Source of the DNA: Nocardia nova SH22a
Lineage (GTDB): Bacteria; Actinomycetota; Actinomycetes; Mycobacteriales; Mycobacteriaceae
NCBI RefSeq assembly: GCF_000523235.1
Contig: NZ_CP006850.1
Location: 3,348,001-3,412,000, forward strand
Length of the DNA: 64,000 nucleotides
Reading direction: 5' to 3'
Positions 27,408 to 37,498 of the stretch are shown here, piece by piece. The notes below the pieces were generated by a model. The model searched no databases. It had not been told where the DNA came from and saw only the letters and a program-made list of their open reading frames with translations. A program made the position numbers and the translations under genes. Every line of letters begins with the position of its first letter. The stretch's first letter is position 1.

Positions 27408-27778
27408 CGCGTGACCCTCGCTCGCGGTGCGGCGTCGTGTCCCTTTCTGCCTGCTGCGGGACGGCCTGGCATTCGTTGTGTGGGCACGCCGGGTGACCCT
27501 ACCGTAAATCGTTGCACTCCAACGGGTTCAGAAAACCAGCACGGTAACTTGTTACCCGCACACAGCTGTCGGCGAGTGTGTGCGACGGCACCGGGTCATC
27601 CACCATTCGGCGCGGGCCGCCATCGTCCGCCGGCGCTGTGACGAGGGCGTCCGACCGCATCGCCGAGTCGCAACCGTTGGCCTCACGGTGAGTGAATATC
27701 TCGCCCCGGGACGGTCGCGGAGGCACGATTCATGCGTACATGTGAATGTCGGTACCGACCTCGACGAAGGGCGCGATC
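27408..27778. other. Divergent intergenic region
   Basis: This 371-bp region separates the P450 and carbonic anhydrase genes. I see no convincing ORF. A CGCACAC / GTGTGCG inverted pair lies near 27554-27582 and could be a regulator site; no clear promoter hexamers were identified. Confidence 0.4.
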
Positions 27779-28270
27779 ATGACCGTGACCGACGAGTACC
27801 TGGCCAACAATGCCGAATACGCGGCCCAGTTCAGCGGGCCCCTTCCGCTGCCGCCGAGCAAGCACGTCGCGGTGGTGGCGTGTATGGACGCGCGGCTGGA
27901 CGTGTACCGCGTTCTCGGCGTCCGGGAGGGGGAGGCGCATGTCATCCGGAATGCGGGTGGCGTGGTGACCGACGACGAGATCCGCTCGCTGGCGATCAGT
28001 CAGCGACTGCTGGGCACCACCGAGATCATCCTCATCCATCACACCGACTGCGGCATGCTGACCTTCACCGACGATGATTTCAAACGCACCGTCCAGGACG
28101 AGACCGGCATCAAACCCGGATGGGCCGCGGAGGCATTCGACGATCTGGATGTGGATGTGCGCCAATCCATCCGGCGCATCGAGACCAGTCCGTTCATCAC
28201 CGCGACCACCTCGCTGCGCGGGTTCGTCTTCGATGTCGCCACCGGAAAACTGAACGAGGTGCTGACCTGA
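27779..28270 (+). CDS. Beta-class carbonic anhydrase
   Basis: A 163-residue beta-carbonic anhydrase of the short mycobacterial Rv1284-like type. Zinc ligands are Cys35 in ACMDARLD, His88 and Cys91 in HHTDCGM; Asp37-Arg39 form the activating dyad. ATG 27779 is in frame with an earlier GTG at 27746, but the family starts here. It interconverts CO2 and bicarbonate in the cytoplasm, and lies 1.4 kb from PEP carboxykinase and a SulP anion transporter. Confidence 0.93.
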   Translation: MTVTDEYLANNAEYAAQFSGPLPLPPSKHVAVVACMDARLDVYRVLGVREGEAHVIRNAGGVVTDDEIRSLAISQRLLGTTEIILIHHTDCGMLTFTDDDFKRTVQDETGIKPGWAAEAFDDLDVDVRQSIRRIETSPFITATTSLRGFVFDVATGKLNEVLT

Positions 28271-28295
28271 TCCGACCCGGGTCCGGCTCGGTGCC

Positions 28296-29108
28296 TCAGC
28301 GGAGTCCGGCGAACAGGTCGGTCTCCCGGTCCGGCGCGTCCGCGACCCGGTTGCGATGGCGGATGAAACATTCGGCGGAGAAGATCAACTGCTGCATTTC
28401 CGAGGGCATGCGCAGGAACGGCACGCTGTCGCCCTGGCTACCGTGCGCCTCGAGGGCCTTGACCTTGCGCTGCGCGTGCGGGGACACGTCCACGATCGCG
28501 GTGATCAGATCCATCGGCGTGCCGAAGTCCTCCGGCATGTCGAAATCGACCAGGCCCTGCGCCCGCAGCGTCGCGAACATCTCCTGGGACCCCTCCCGCG
28601 GAATCGCGGTGTAGTAGAGCTTGTCCGGAATGCCGGTCGCCTCGGCCGCCGCCACGGCGATGCGATTGGCCTGGATGTGGTCGGGATGACCGTAGTTGCC
28701 GTTCTCGTCGTAGGTGACGACCACCTGCGGACGGTAGTGGCGCATGAGGTCGGCCAGGCGCGCGGTCGACTGCTCGACGGGAATGTTGCGGAAGGCCTCG
28801 GGATCGTGGTTGCCGTCCCAGCCGTCCATCCCGGAATCGCGATAACCCAGCAGTTCGACATGGTCGATACCCAGCAGCGCCGCCGACTCCCGCAGTTCGG
28901 AGAGTCGTTGCGTCCGTACCGCATTCTCGTCGTGGCCCGGCTGGCCGGGTTTGATCCCGCCCGGTGCATCGCCCTGCTCGCCGTTGGTACAGGTCACCAG
29001 GACCGTGCGGATACCCTCGGCGGCGTACTGCGCGAATATCCCACCCGTGCTGATGACCTCGTCGTCCGGATGCGCGTGTACGGCCATGATGGTCAGTTGG
29101 TCGGCCAT
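28296..29108 (-). CDS. Mycothiol-conjugate amidase-like (LmbE/PIG-L family) deacetylase
   Basis: A 270-residue zinc amidase. AHPDDE (residues 12-17) supplies His13 and Asp16, and HPDH (141-144) supplies His144. The insert EQGDAPGGIKPGQPGHDENAVR and the YDENGNYGHPDH block are those of Mca/MshB rather than generic LmbE proteins. Mca cleaves mycothiol S-conjugates, releasing mercapturic acids for export. MshB, the mycothiol biosynthetic deacetylase, is the alternative; the length is slightly shorter than Mca. Its presence supports a mycothiol-using actinomycete. Confidence 0.83.
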   Translation of the reverse strand: MADQLTIMAVHAHPDDEVISTGGIFAQYAAEGIRTVLVTCTNGEQGDAPGGIKPGQPGHDENAVRTQRLSELRESAALLGIDHVELLGYRDSGMDGWDGNHDPEAFRNIPVEQSTARLADLMRHYRPQVVVTYDENGNYGHPDHIQANRIAVAAAEATGIPDKLYYTAIPREGSQEMFATLRAQGLVDFDMPEDFGTPMDLITAIVDVSPHAQRKVKALEAHGSQGDSVPFLRMPSEMQQLIFSAECFIRHRNRVADAPDRETDLFAGLR

Positions 29109-29262
29109 GAGTCCCCGTCTGTCGGTGCTGAGCGCTTCGATGTTCCTACTCTACGAACGAACACCGACATCCCGGATTTTGATTCCGCCCCGGCCGGTAG
29201 TTGACCTCTTTGCTAAAGTCTGCAAACAGGACGGTATGTCGCCGTGGAAGGAGTGCCCATCG

Positions 29263-29592
29263 ATGCCGGGATTGAGCAGGCCCCTGTATCAGATGAAGGC
29301 CGAGTTCTTCAAAACCCTCGGCCATCCGGTGCGCATCCGCGTCCTGGAATTGCTGAGCGAGCGTGAACACGCCGTATCGGAGATGCTGACCGAGATCGGC
29401 GTGGAGGCCGCGAGCCTGTCGCAGCAGCTGGCGGTGCTGCGCCGGGCCGGGCTGGTGGTCGCGCGGCGCGAGGGGCTGTCGGTCACCTATGAGCTCACAT
29501 CTCCGGAAGTGGCCGAACTACTCGCGGTCGCGAGGGCGATTCTGACCGGGGTCGTCGCAGGTCAGGCGGAGGCGCTGGGGCACTCGGCCTAG
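29263..29592 (+). CDS. ArsR/SmtB-family winged-helix regulator
   Basis: A 109-residue regulator: FKTLGHPVRIRVLELLSE, then EMLTEIGVEAASLSQQLAVL recognition helix and a wing GLVVARREGLSVTYEL. There is no cysteine metal site of the CxCxxC type, so it may sense something other than a metal. ATG 29263 is preferred because AAGGAG is 9 bases upstream; ATG 29236 is an alternative. It precedes pckG by 93 bp on the same strand and may regulate it or the SulP transporter. Confidence 0.85.
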   Translation: MPGLSRPLYQMKAEFFKTLGHPVRIRVLELLSEREHAVSEMLTEIGVEAASLSQQLAVLRRAGLVVARREGLSVTYELTSPEVAELLAVARAILTGVVAGQAEALGHSA

Positions 29593-29685
29593 CCGGTCGC
29601 CGCATCGGAGCGGGGTCTCGGCGGCACACTGATTGCATGTTTTATAAACTAGACACCTAGTAGTTTCATCAAGGAGATGCGCATC

Positions 29686-31518
29686 GTGAGTCAACGCCTG
29701 ATCGCCTCGACGTCACCGCAGGCCCCGACCGATCACGACGGGGTGCTGGCCTGGGTGGCCGAGGTCGCGGAACTGACCGCACCGGACCGGATCGTGTTCT
29801 GTGACGGTTCGCGGGCGGAATGGGACCGGCTGACCGGGCTCCTGGTGGAGAAGGGCACATTCGTTCCCCTGACGGCCAAGCCGAACTCGTTCTGGTGCGC
29901 GTCCGATCCCGGCGATGTGGCCCGAGTCGAGGACCGCACCTTCATCTGCTCGGAGGATCGGGCGGACGCGGGGCCGACGAACAACTGGGTGGACCCGGTC
30001 GACATGCGCACCGTCATGACCGAGCACTATCGCGGGGCGATGGCCGGGCGCACGATGTACGTGATCGCGTTCTGCATGGGCCCGCTCGACGCCGAGGATC
30101 CGAAATACGGTGTGCAGATCACCGATTCGGAGTATGTGGCCGTCTCGATGCAGATCATGACCCGCTCCGGCGACCGGGTCTGGCGGCAGCTCACCGAAGG
30201 CGCCGAATTCGTCCGGTGCCTGCATTCGGTCGGCGCGCCCCTGGCGGCGGGGCAGCGGGATGTGCCGTGGCCGTGCGATGCCACCAAATACATTTCGCAT
30301 TTCCCGGAATCCCGCACGATCTGGAGCTACGGGTCGGGATACGGCGGCAACGCGCTGCTGGGCAAGAAATGCTTCGCCCTGCGGATCGCGTCGGTCCTCG
30401 GCCGTGACGAGGGCTGGCTGGCCGAACATATGCTGATCCTGAAACTCACCTCGCCGCAAGGCAATACGCACTACGTCGCCGCGGCGTTCCCGTCCTCGTG
30501 CGGGAAGACCAATCTCGCGATGCTGGAGCCCGCGCTGCCGGGCTGGAAGGCCGAGACGGTCGGTGACGACATCGCGTGGCTGCGTTTCGGCGCCGACGGG
30601 CGGCTGTACGCGGTCAATCCGGAAGCCGGGTTCTTCGGTGTCGCACCGGGCACGGGTGCGAAGACCAATCCGAACGCCATCGCCACGATCGCGGCGGGCA
30701 ATTCCGTGTTCACCAACACGGCCCGCACCGCAGCCGGTGACGTGTGGTGGGAGGGCCTGAGCGCCGAGCCGCCCGCCGACCTGATCGACTGGCACGGCAA
30801 CCCCTGGACGCCCGACTCGGGAACTCCTGCGGCGCACCCGAATTCGCGCTACTGCACGCCGATCGAGCAGTGCCCGTCGGTGGCGCCGGAGTGGGACGAT
30901 CCCGCCGGTGTCCCGTTGTCGGCGATCTTCTTCGGCGGTCGTCGCGCCACGACCGTCCCGCTGGTCGCCGAATCCTTCGACTGGGCACACGGCGTGTTCA
31001 CCGCGTCGGTGCTGTCCTCGGAGACCACCGCGGCCGCGACCGGCAAGGTCGGTGTCGTGCGCCGCGACCCGATGGCGATGCTGCCGTTCCTCGGCTACCA
31101 CGTCGGCGACTACTTCGCGCACTGGCTGCGGCTCGGCGCCGCGGCCGATCCGGCGAAACTGCCGAAGATCTTCCAGGTCAACTGGTTCCGTCGCGCGGCC
31201 GACGGCGCATTCCTGTGGCCGGGCTTCGGAGACAACGTGCGCGTGCTGAAATGGGCGCTGGAACGGCTCGACGGCGACGCCGGGGCGATCGAGACGCCGA
31301 TCGGATACGTGCCGCGCGCCGAGGACCTCGACCTCACCGGTTTCGACGACACACAGCGCGCGCTGACCGGGGACTCACTGCGGGTCGACACCGGGGAATG
31401 GGTGGCCGAAACCGCCGCCATCGATGACTGGTACGCCACCATCGGCGGCAACCGCCTGCCCGGTGAACTGCGTGAACAGCTGGCCGCGGTGAAGACACGA
31501 CTGGCCGCGCAGCGGTGA
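29686..31518 (+). CDS. pckG: Phosphoenolpyruvate carboxykinase (GTP)
   Basis: A 610-residue GTP-type PEPCK. The kinase-1 loop is [12 protein letters not shown], the metal/oxaloacetate region has [18 protein letters not shown], and NANSRYCTP-like [15 protein letters not shown] and WFRR segments are present. GTG 29686 is preferred over ATG 29677 because AAGGAG (29671-29676) sits 9 bases from GTG but touches ATG. The enzyme converts oxaloacetate to PEP, or the reverse with CO2. Its stop overlaps the SulP start as GTGA. An AAACTA/TAGTTT inverted repeat lies at about 29646-29666. Confidence 0.95.
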   Translation: MSQRLIASTSPQAPTDHDGVLAWVAEVAELTAPDRIVFCDGSRAEWDRLTGLLVEKGTFVPLTAKPNSFWCASDPGDVARVEDRTFICSEDRADAGPTNNWVDPVDMRTVMTEHYRGAMAGRTMYVIAFCMGPLDAEDPKYGVQITDSEYVAVSMQIMTRSGDRVWRQLTEGAEFVRCLHSVGAPLAAGQRDVPWPCDATKYISHFPESRTIWSYGSGYGGNALLGKKCFALRIASVLGRDEGWLAEHMLILKLTSPQGNTHYVAAAFPSSCGKTNLAMLEPALPGWKAETVGDDIAWLRFGADGRLYAVNPEAGFFGVAPGTGAKTNPNAIATIAAGNSVFTNTARTAAGDVWWEGLSAEPPADLIDWHGNPWTPDSGTPAAHPNSRYCTPIEQCPSVAPEWDDPAGVPLSAIFFGGRRATTVPLVAESFDWAHGVFTASVLSSETTAAATGKVGVVRRDPMAMLPFLGYHVGDYFAHWLRLGAAADPAKLPKIFQVNWFRRAADGAFLWPGFGDNVRVLKWALERLDGDAGAIETPIGYVPRAEDLDLTGFDDTQRALTGDSLRVDTGEWVAETAAIDDWYATIGGNRLPGELREQLAAVKTRLAAQR

Positions 31519-33143
31519 ACCTGCGCGCACTGCTGCCCCGATGGTCGGACTGGCAGCCCGCGTTTCGCGCGCCCGGTGCGGATCTGCTCTCGGGCCTGAT
31601 CGTCGCCTTGGTCGCACTGCCGCTCGCGCTGGGATTCGGGATCTCCTCCGGGCTCGGGGCGGCGGCCGGATTGGCGACCGCGGTGGTCGCCGGAGTCGTG
31701 GCCGCCGTCTTCGGCGGTTCGCGATTCCAGGTGTCGGGCCCGACCGGCGCGATGACCGTCGTGCTGGTCCCCATCGTCCATCAGCACGGGGGGAGCGGGG
31801 TCCTGGCCGTGGGGCTGATGGCCGGGATCGTGCTGGTGGCGCTCGCGATCGCCGGGGCCGGGCGGGCTGTGCGGTATATGCCCGCCCCGGTGATCGAGGG
31901 GTTCACCGCCGGTATCGCGGTCGTGATCGCGCTGCAGCAGTTCCCCAACGCCCTCGGCATCGCGCACGTCCACGGTGACAAGGTCTGGCAGTCGGCCTTC
32001 GACGCTGTGCGCCAATACATTTCGCAACCACACCTCGCCCCGGTCGCGATCGCGCTCATCGTCGCCGCGGTCATGCTCGCCGGGGGACGATTCCTGCCCA
32101 AGCTGCCGTTCGCGCTGCTCGCCGTGGCGGGTGCGACCGTGGTGGTGGCGGTGTTCGATATCGGCACCGCCCGGATCGGCACGCTGCCCGCCGGATTGAG
32201 CGCTCCCACACTGGATTTCCTCGACTGGGGCAGTCTCGGATCACTCGTGGCGCCCGCGCTGGCGGTCGCCGCGCTCGGTGCGCTGGAGTCGCTGCTGTCG
32301 GCCACCGCCGCCGACGCGATGGCGGTGGGCACCCGCCACAATCCGGACCGGGAACTGTTCGGTCAGGGGCTGGCCAATATCGCCGCGCCGATGTTCGGCG
32401 GTGTCCCGGCCACCGGCGCCATCGCCCGGACCGCGGTCAATGTGCGCTCGGGCGGTCGCACCCGGCTGGCCGCGCTCACCCATGCGGTGGTGCTGGCGGC
32501 GATCATCTATCTCGCCGCGCCGCTGGTGGCCGACATCCCGGTCGCCGCGCTGGCCGGGGTACTGCTGGCCACGACCGTGCGGATGGTCGAGACGGCGTCA
32601 CTGGCGGCGATCGCGCGCGCGTCACGTGGAGACGCGCTGATCATGGCGGCCACCTTCGTGGTGACGGTGGCATTGGATCTGGTGTCGGCCGTGGCCGTCG
32701 GGGTCGCCATCGCGGTGCTGCTGGCCCTGCGGTCGGTCGCGAAAGAGGCGCGACTGCAACAGATTCCGCTCGACGACACCGACCACCTCGCCGAGGAGCA
32801 CCGGCTGCTGCACGATCACATCGTCGCCTACCGCATCGACGGCCCGCTGTTCTTCGCCGCCGCGCACCGCTTCCTGCTCGAACTCGCCGAGGTCACCGAC
32901 GTGCACGCCGTCGTCCTGCGGATGTCGCATGTGACCGCGCTCGACACCACCGGCGCGCTGGTGCTCAAGGACGCGATCGGCAAACTCGAGCACCGCCACA
33001 TCACCGTGCTCGTATCCGGCCTGCGTCCCGATCACCGGCGTCGTCTCGAGGCACTGGGCGCACTGCCCGCGGGCGGCGACTCGCAGCTGTTCGAACACAC
33101 CCCCGACGCCATCGCCCACGCCCGCGCATGCACCACCACCTGA
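31515..33143 (+). CDS. SulP-family anion transporter with STAS domain
   Basis: A 542-residue membrane protein. About ten to twelve hydrophobic segments fill residues 20-405, with the SulP signature [14 protein letters not shown] and [24 protein letters not shown] domain occupies about residues 420-535 ([19 protein letters not shown]). Members move sulfate or bicarbonate. Translational coupling to pckG (GTGA) and the nearby carbonic anhydrase favour bicarbonate; the nearby sulfur genes allow sulfate. Sequence alone cannot decide. Confidence 0.88.
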   Translation: MNLRALLPRWSDWQPAFRAPGADLLSGLIVALVALPLALGFGISSGLGAAAGLATAVVAGVVAAVFGGSRFQVSGPTGAMTVVLVPIVHQHGGSGVLAVGLMAGIVLVALAIAGAGRAVRYMPAPVIEGFTAGIAVVIALQQFPNALGIAHVHGDKVWQSAFDAVRQYISQPHLAPVAIALIVAAVMLAGGRFLPKLPFALLAVAGATVVVAVFDIGTARIGTLPAGLSAPTLDFLDWGSLGSLVAPALAVAALGALESLLSATAADAMAVGTRHNPDRELFGQGLANIAAPMFGGVPATGAIARTAVNVRSGGRTRLAALTHAVVLAAIIYLAAPLVADIPVAALAGVLLATTVRMVETASLAAIARASRGDALIMAATFVVTVALDLVSAVAVGVAIAVLLALRSVAKEARLQQIPLDDTDHLAEEHRLLHDHIVAYRIDGPLFFAAAHRFLLELAEVTDVHAVVLRMSHVTALDTTGALVLKDAIGKLEHRHITVLVSGLRPDHRRRLEALGALPAGGDSQLFEHTPDAIAHARACTTT

Positions 33144-33163
33144 ACGTCCCCGGAGCAGAACAG

Positions 33164-33553
33164 ATGACCACCGCCACGAAACCGACACTGGGACAACGCC
33201 TTCGCTACATCGTGGGTGGCGTCCTGCCCGCGACCATGTCGGGGTGGGTGCTCGACGATCTCACCGGCCCCGGCGCCACCCGCCGCTATCTGACGCGGAT
33301 CCTCGTGCCGATCATCGTCCCGCTGTGCGGTTTCCTGCTCATCCCCGGACCGCTGTGGATGGGCCTGGCGATGATGGCCCTGCTGTATCTGCCGCTGATC
33401 TACTTCACCGTCGCGCTCATGTACGTCTATCGCCGGGCCCGGCTGGCCAGACACGGCCTCGACCCGGGCCTGGCCGACACCCGCCGCCACGACCGCGCCG
33501 CCGCCGAACGCCGGGACTACGAACGCCGCCACGGCCGGGGCGCGCCGGATTGA
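33164..33553 (+). CDS. DUF5313 membrane protein
   Basis: A 129-residue protein with the family motif LRYIVGGVLPATMSGWVLDDLTGPG, two membrane helices at about residues 45-90, and a charged C-terminal tail (RRHDRAAAERRDYERRHGRG). The family is restricted to mycolate actinomycetes and has no known function. ATG 33164 follows CGGAGCAG; an ATG at 33128 inside sulP is less likely. It may be cotranscribed with sulP. Confidence 0.8.
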   Translation: MTTATKPTLGQRLRYIVGGVLPATMSGWVLDDLTGPGATRRYLTRILVPIIVPLCGFLLIPGPLWMGLAMMALLYLPLIYFTVALMYVYRRARLARHGLDPGLADTRRHDRAAAERRDYERRHGRGAPD

Positions 33554-33580
33554 CACCGGCGTTCGACGGGTACGCGGCGT

Positions 33581-34258
33581 TCAGCGCCGAAGCACCTTGC
33601 GGGCCAGCCAGTTTCCGGCGAACTGCACCGCCTGCACGCCCGCGATGATGATCAGCGTCGCCACCAGCGTCACCTGCCAGTCGAACCGCTGATATCCGTA
33701 GACGAGGGCGAAGTCGCCGAGTCCGCCGCCGCCGACCGTGCCCGCCATCGCGGACATGTCGACGATCGCGATCACCACGAACGTGTAGCCCAGCACCAGC
33801 GGTCCCAGCGCCTCCGGGATCAGCAGGGTGAGGATGATCCGCAGCGGTCGCGCACCCATCGCCTGGGCGGCCTCGATCACCCCCGGATCGACGGTCACGA
33901 GGTTCTGCTCGACGATGCGCGCGATGCCGAAGGAGGCGGCCACGATCATCACGAAGGCCGCGGCGTCGGTGCCGATCGTCGTCCCCACGACCTGCAGTGT
34001 GATCGGGCCGAGCGCGGCCAGCAGGATGATGAACGGGATCGGGCGCACCACATTGACCACGATGTTGAGCAGCAGATGGATCGGCCGATTGGCCAGCAGA
34101 CCGCCCTTGCGCGTGGTGTAGAGGGCGGTGCCGAGCACCAGCCCGATCACCCCGCCGACGACGAAGGTGACCAGTACCAGATAGATGGTGGTGCCGATGG
34201 ATTCGGTGAGCACCGGTCGCAGCTTGTCCCAATCCGTCGGCACGGCAGCCAGATTCAC
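33581..34258 (-). CDS. metI: Methionine ABC transporter permease MetI
   Basis: A 225-residue permease with five or six membrane helices and the EAA loop AAQAMGARPLRIILTLLIPEALG. This and VEQNLVTVDPGVIEAAQAMGA are typical of MetI. It overlaps metN by four bases. It would import methionine or analogues with MetN and a MetQ lipoprotein, but the adjoining metQ is broken. Confidence 0.9.
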   Translation of the reverse strand: MNLAAVPTDWDKLRPVLTESIGTTIYLVLVTFVVGGVIGLVLGTALYTTRKGGLLANRPIHLLLNIVVNVVRPIPFIILLAALGPITLQVVGTTIGTDAAAFVMIVAASFGIARIVEQNLVTVDPGVIEAAQAMGARPLRIILTLLIPEALGPLVLGYTFVVIAIVDMSAMAGTVGGGGLGDFALVYGYQRFDWQVTLVATLIIIAGVQAVQFAGNWLARKVLRR

Positions 34259-35277
34259 GCGCTCCTCCGCTCCAACTCGCCGACCACCTTCGTCACCGCG
34301 TCCTTCGGGCCGTCCAGCGCCAGGGTGATACTGCCGAAGGTCTTGTCCTGCAACGCGCTCACACCGCCGTAGACCACTTCGAATCGCACCCCGGTCCGCG
34401 CGGCGGTCGTCAACGCCGCACCGAGTCCGCGATCGTCGTCGACATCCACGGTGATCAGGCGGCCGGGATGGCGTTCGCGCAGGCGATCGAGTTCCGCGGC
34501 GCCGGGCCGGTTGCGCAGCACGGTCTCGATGAAGGTCCGGGTGGCCTCGGCGCGCGGCGCGGAGAAGACCTCGAACGTGCCGGCCAATTCGACTACCCGC
34601 CCCTCGGCGAGGACCGCGACCCGGTCGGCGACCTCCCGGATCACATCCATCTCGTGGGTGATCACCACGATCGTGACACCGAGTTCACGGTTGATCTTGC
34701 GCAGCAGCCGCAGCACCTCGCCGGTGGTCTGCGGATCCAGGGCGGAGGTGGCCTCGTCGGCCAGCAGCAGCGACGGCGAGGTGGCCAAGGCGCGGGCGAT
34801 GCCGACGCGCTGTTTCTGCCCGCCGGACAACTGGTCGGGATAGTGGCGGGCCTTGTCCGACAGGCCCACGAATTCCAGGAGTTCGGCGACGCGGGCCTTG
34901 CGCTCGTGCCGCGGCCGCCCCGCGACCTTGAGCGGATATTCGACATTGCCCGCCGCGGTCCGCGACCGGAACAGGTTGAACTGCTGGAACACCATGCCGA
35001 TATCGCGCCGCAACGCCCGCACCCGGGCCTCGGATACTCCGGTGATCGGCGTCCCGCCCACCAGCACGCTGCCGGTTGTCGGTTTTTCCAGCCCGTTGAT
35101 CAGCCGCACCAGCGTGCTCTTGCCCGCGCCGGAATAGCCGATGACGCCGAAGATCTCACCGGATTCGATACGCAGGTCGATATCCGCCAGCGCCGTGTGA
35201 CGCTGCTTGCCGACGGTGAAAACCTTTCCCACGGACCGGAATTCCACGGCCGGGGTGGTTTCTCTCGGATCGCTCAC
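34255..35277 (-). CDS. metN: Methionine ABC transporter ATP-binding protein MetN
   Basis: A 340-residue ATPase. Walker A is GYSGAGKST, signature LSGGQKQR, Walker B LLADEATSALD, H-loop VITHEMDV. A C-terminal NIL domain (about 265-340) binds methionine and gives trans-inhibition in characterised MetN. GTG 35277 overlaps the metQ-remnant stop (GTGA), so the original order was metQ-metN-metI. Confidence 0.92.
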   Translation of the reverse strand: MSDPRETTPAVEFRSVGKVFTVGKQRHTALADIDLRIESGEIFGVIGYSGAGKSTLVRLINGLEKPTTGSVLVGGTPITGVSEARVRALRRDIGMVFQQFNLFRSRTAAGNVEYPLKVAGRPRHERKARVAELLEFVGLSDKARHYPDQLSGGQKQRVGIARALATSPSLLLADEATSALDPQTTGEVLRLLRKINRELGVTIVVITHEMDVIREVADRVAVLAEGRVVELAGTFEVFSAPRAEATRTFIETVLRNRPGAAELDRLRERHPGRLITVDVDDDRGLGAALTTAARTGVRFEVVYGGVSALQDKTFGSITLALDGPKDAVTKVVGELERRSA

Positions 35278-35492
35278 TTCTGCGCTCGGATACCGTCCTG
35301 CACGCGCTGCAGGATCTGCTCCAGCTCCGGTGCGTCGCGCCGGACCTCGACCGCGGTGTTCTTGCTGACCTCGGCCTCGGCCTTCTGCACCTCCGGGTCG
35401 TGCCACAGATCCACCAGCGTCCGATAGACGGGCTTGTCCTTGTCCGCGGCCCGGGTGACGATCACATTGATGTAGGGCTCGGCGGACGGATC
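35274..35492 (-). pseudogene. metQ C-terminal remnant (minus strand)
   Basis: About 72 codons encode DPSAEPYINVIVTRAADKD and the end of a MetQ/NlpA substrate-binding lipoprotein (LVDLWHDPEVQKAEAEV, ending IRAQK). The signal peptide and first 200 or so residues are missing. Homology stops at about 35492, where plus-strand metQ homology begins. The remaining fragment cannot bind substrate. Confidence 0.85.
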
Positions 35493-36016
35493 TCTCGGAT
35501 CACAAGTCGGTCGCCGAGATCCCGCGCGGCGGGCAGATCACCCTGAGCAACAACCCCGCCAACCAGGTGCGCCCGCTGCTGGGACTGGCCGCGGCCGGGC
35601 TGATCGTGCTGAAGGGTGGACCGAGCTGGGACTCCACGCTCCAGGACGTCGACACCGCGGCATCGAAGGTCCGGCTGACGACGATCGATCCCACCCTCAC
35701 CGCGCAGTCACTGGACAGCGTCGACGCCGCGTTCGTCGACGACACCTTCGCCCGCCCGGCCGGTCTGGGCCACGACCAGGTGATCTTCACCGACGACCCG
35801 CAACGCCCGGAACTGAAGCAGTACATCAACGTGTTCGCCGCCCGCGCCGCCGACAAGAACGATCCGAAACTGCTGACCGTCGCCCGGCTCTACCACGACC
35901 CCGACGTCGAAGCGGCGATCCGCGCCGAATCCGGATACGACGGCATCTTCGAGAACAACGACCAAGCCGATCTGGAAGCCACCCTGCACCAGCTCGAGAC
36001 CGGATTCCGCAAGTAG
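35492..36016 (+). pseudogene. metQ C-terminal remnant (plus strand)
   Basis: About 174 codons encode DHKSVAEIPRGGQITLSNNP, LLGLAAAGLIVLKGG and PELKQYINVFAARAADKND, the middle and end of a second MetQ/NlpA lipoprotein. The signal peptide, lipobox and about the first 110 residues are absent. It lies head to head with the minus-strand remnant with no intervening DNA. The stop is one base from the convergent HxlR gene. Confidence 0.85.
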
Positions 36017-36017
36017 G

Positions 36018-36719
36018 TCAGCCGTCCGTGCCCGCCTGGTCGAACGGCGACAGCGTCCGCAGCTGCGTCTCCAGTAGTTCCAGCAGATAGGTCACCGCGC
36101 CGGAATCGCCCTCGGCCTGGATGCTTCCGGCCGTGACCGCGTCGGCGATCGTGGTCCGCTGCCCGATGATCGCGGCGACCGTGGCGGAATCCGATCGCAG
36201 GACGGCGTCGGCGGGAGGATCGGCCGGACCGGACAGTACGTCGGCGTGCGCGTCGCGGATGCGCAGCCGGGCGACGCTGTCGTCGACATGGAACTCGTAT
36301 ACCGCGGATCGGGCGGGTGACTGCCGCAGGTTCAGACTGTCGGCGACGAACACCAGCCACCATTCGGCGCGGAAGCTCTCGTCGGCGGAGCGAGGGGCGT
36401 CGATGAAATGACGGGCGCCCCACAGCGCGAGCGGGACGATGGCCCGGCCCAGTTCGCGGCCGATTCCGGTGAGTTCGTAGGCGACGTGCACGGTGGGTGG
36501 TTCGAGCAGGCGGCGCCGGAGCACGCCCTCGGCTTCCAGTTGCCGCAGGCGGGTCGCGAGCAGACTCGTGCCGATACCGGCCAGCCCCTCGGCGAGATCC
36601 GAATAGCGCTTCGGTCCCGACATCAGCTCCCGCACGATGAGCAGCGTCCAGCGTTCTCCGATCACGTCCAAGGCGTGGGCCAGCCCGCAGTACTGGTCGT
36701 AGGTGCGTCGAACCGCCAT
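36018..36719 (-). CDS. HxlR-family winged-helix regulator with SCP2-like C-terminal domain
   Basis: A 233-residue regulator. The HxlR domain covers residues 8-110 (CGLAHALDVIGERWTLLIVRELMSGPKRYSDL, in parts), with Cys11 at the redox-sensing position of this family. Residues 130-225 resemble the SCP2/sterol-carrier-like domain often fused to actinobacterial HxlR proteins. It is divergent from the SnoaL-like gene at 36922 across 202 bp, a likely target. Confidence 0.85.
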   Translation of the reverse strand: MAVRRTYDQYCGLAHALDVIGERWTLLIVRELMSGPKRYSDLAEGLAGIGTSLLATRLRQLEAEGVLRRRLLEPPTVHVAYELTGIGRELGRAIVPLALWGARHFIDAPRSADESFRAEWWLVFVADSLNLRQSPARSAVYEFHVDDSVARLRIRDAHADVLSGPADPPADAVLRSDSATVAAIIGQRTTIADAVTAGSIQAEGDSGAVTYLLELLETQLRTLSPFDQAGTDG

Positions 36720-36921
36720 GCGGGCACCCTAACAGCCATGGGTCCGAAAACCGATGCTGGCTTCAATTATCTGTTGGTCACTTCAATTTCTTATGTTATC
36801 GTCGGGTCATATCGAGTGGCGGCGTTGGACCGAAGCCGCCGCGGAGGGGAGGGCGGCCGGACGGGCCGCCGACAGCCGGTCGGCTCGGTCGGCCGGAATA
36901 TCGAGGGAGAGGCAGTATCCG

Positions 36922-37458
36922 ATGGCACCCACCAGCGCGACCTCCGAACCGGCCGGTGCCGCATCCGGGCATCCGGATGCGAAGGCCGAGTTCGCCGACT
37001 ACTTCGCGGCCGGTCTGGCCAAAGGCGACAGGGACGAGTTCATGGCGCATTTCCTGCCGCGCGTCGCCCCGGATGTCCGCTACCGGCAACCGTTGGCGCG
37101 CAGAGGCTTCGGGCACGCGGGATTTCGGCGCATGTTCGACGGTGTGTTCGCCGCCGCGCCGGATCTGCACGGCGTCGTGCACCGCTGGGGGCCGACCGAG
37201 GACGGCGTGCTCATCGAGTTCACTCTCGCCGGGACGCTCGGCGGCCGGTCCGTATCGATCGACATCGTCGACCGCATCGTGCTGCGGGAGGGCGTGATGG
37301 CGAGTAACGACACCTATTTCGACCCGATCCCGCTGTTGTCGAGCCTGCTGCGGCATCCGATCCTGTCACTGCGGCTGCTGCCGAGGTTCTTCCCGTCCGC
37401 CGCCGAACGCGCCGCGCGGCTCGAGCATGAATCAGCCGAAGCGACCGCACGGCGATGA
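36922..37458 (+). CDS. SnoaL/NTF2-like protein
   Basis: A 178-residue cone-shaped alpha+beta protein: EFADYFAAGLAKGDRDEFMAHFLPRVAPDVRYRQP in two parts, then GFRRMFDGVFAAAPDLHGVVHRWG, typical of SnoaL-like nuclear-transport-factor-2 folds. GAGGGAGAGG lies upstream of ATG 36922. Members are isomerases, hydrolases or binding proteins; no active-site identity is clear. It is divergent from HxlR, which may control it. Confidence 0.75.
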   Translation: MAPTSATSEPAGAASGHPDAKAEFADYFAAGLAKGDRDEFMAHFLPRVAPDVRYRQPLARRGFGHAGFRRMFDGVFAAAPDLHGVVHRWGPTEDGVLIEFTLAGTLGGRSVSIDIVDRIVLREGVMASNDTYFDPIPLLSSLLRHPILSLRLLPRFFPSAAERAARLEHESAEATARR

Positions 37459-37498
37459 TCGGCGAATCCGCTTGCCGCGAAAGGGTTTCCGGTGGCGC

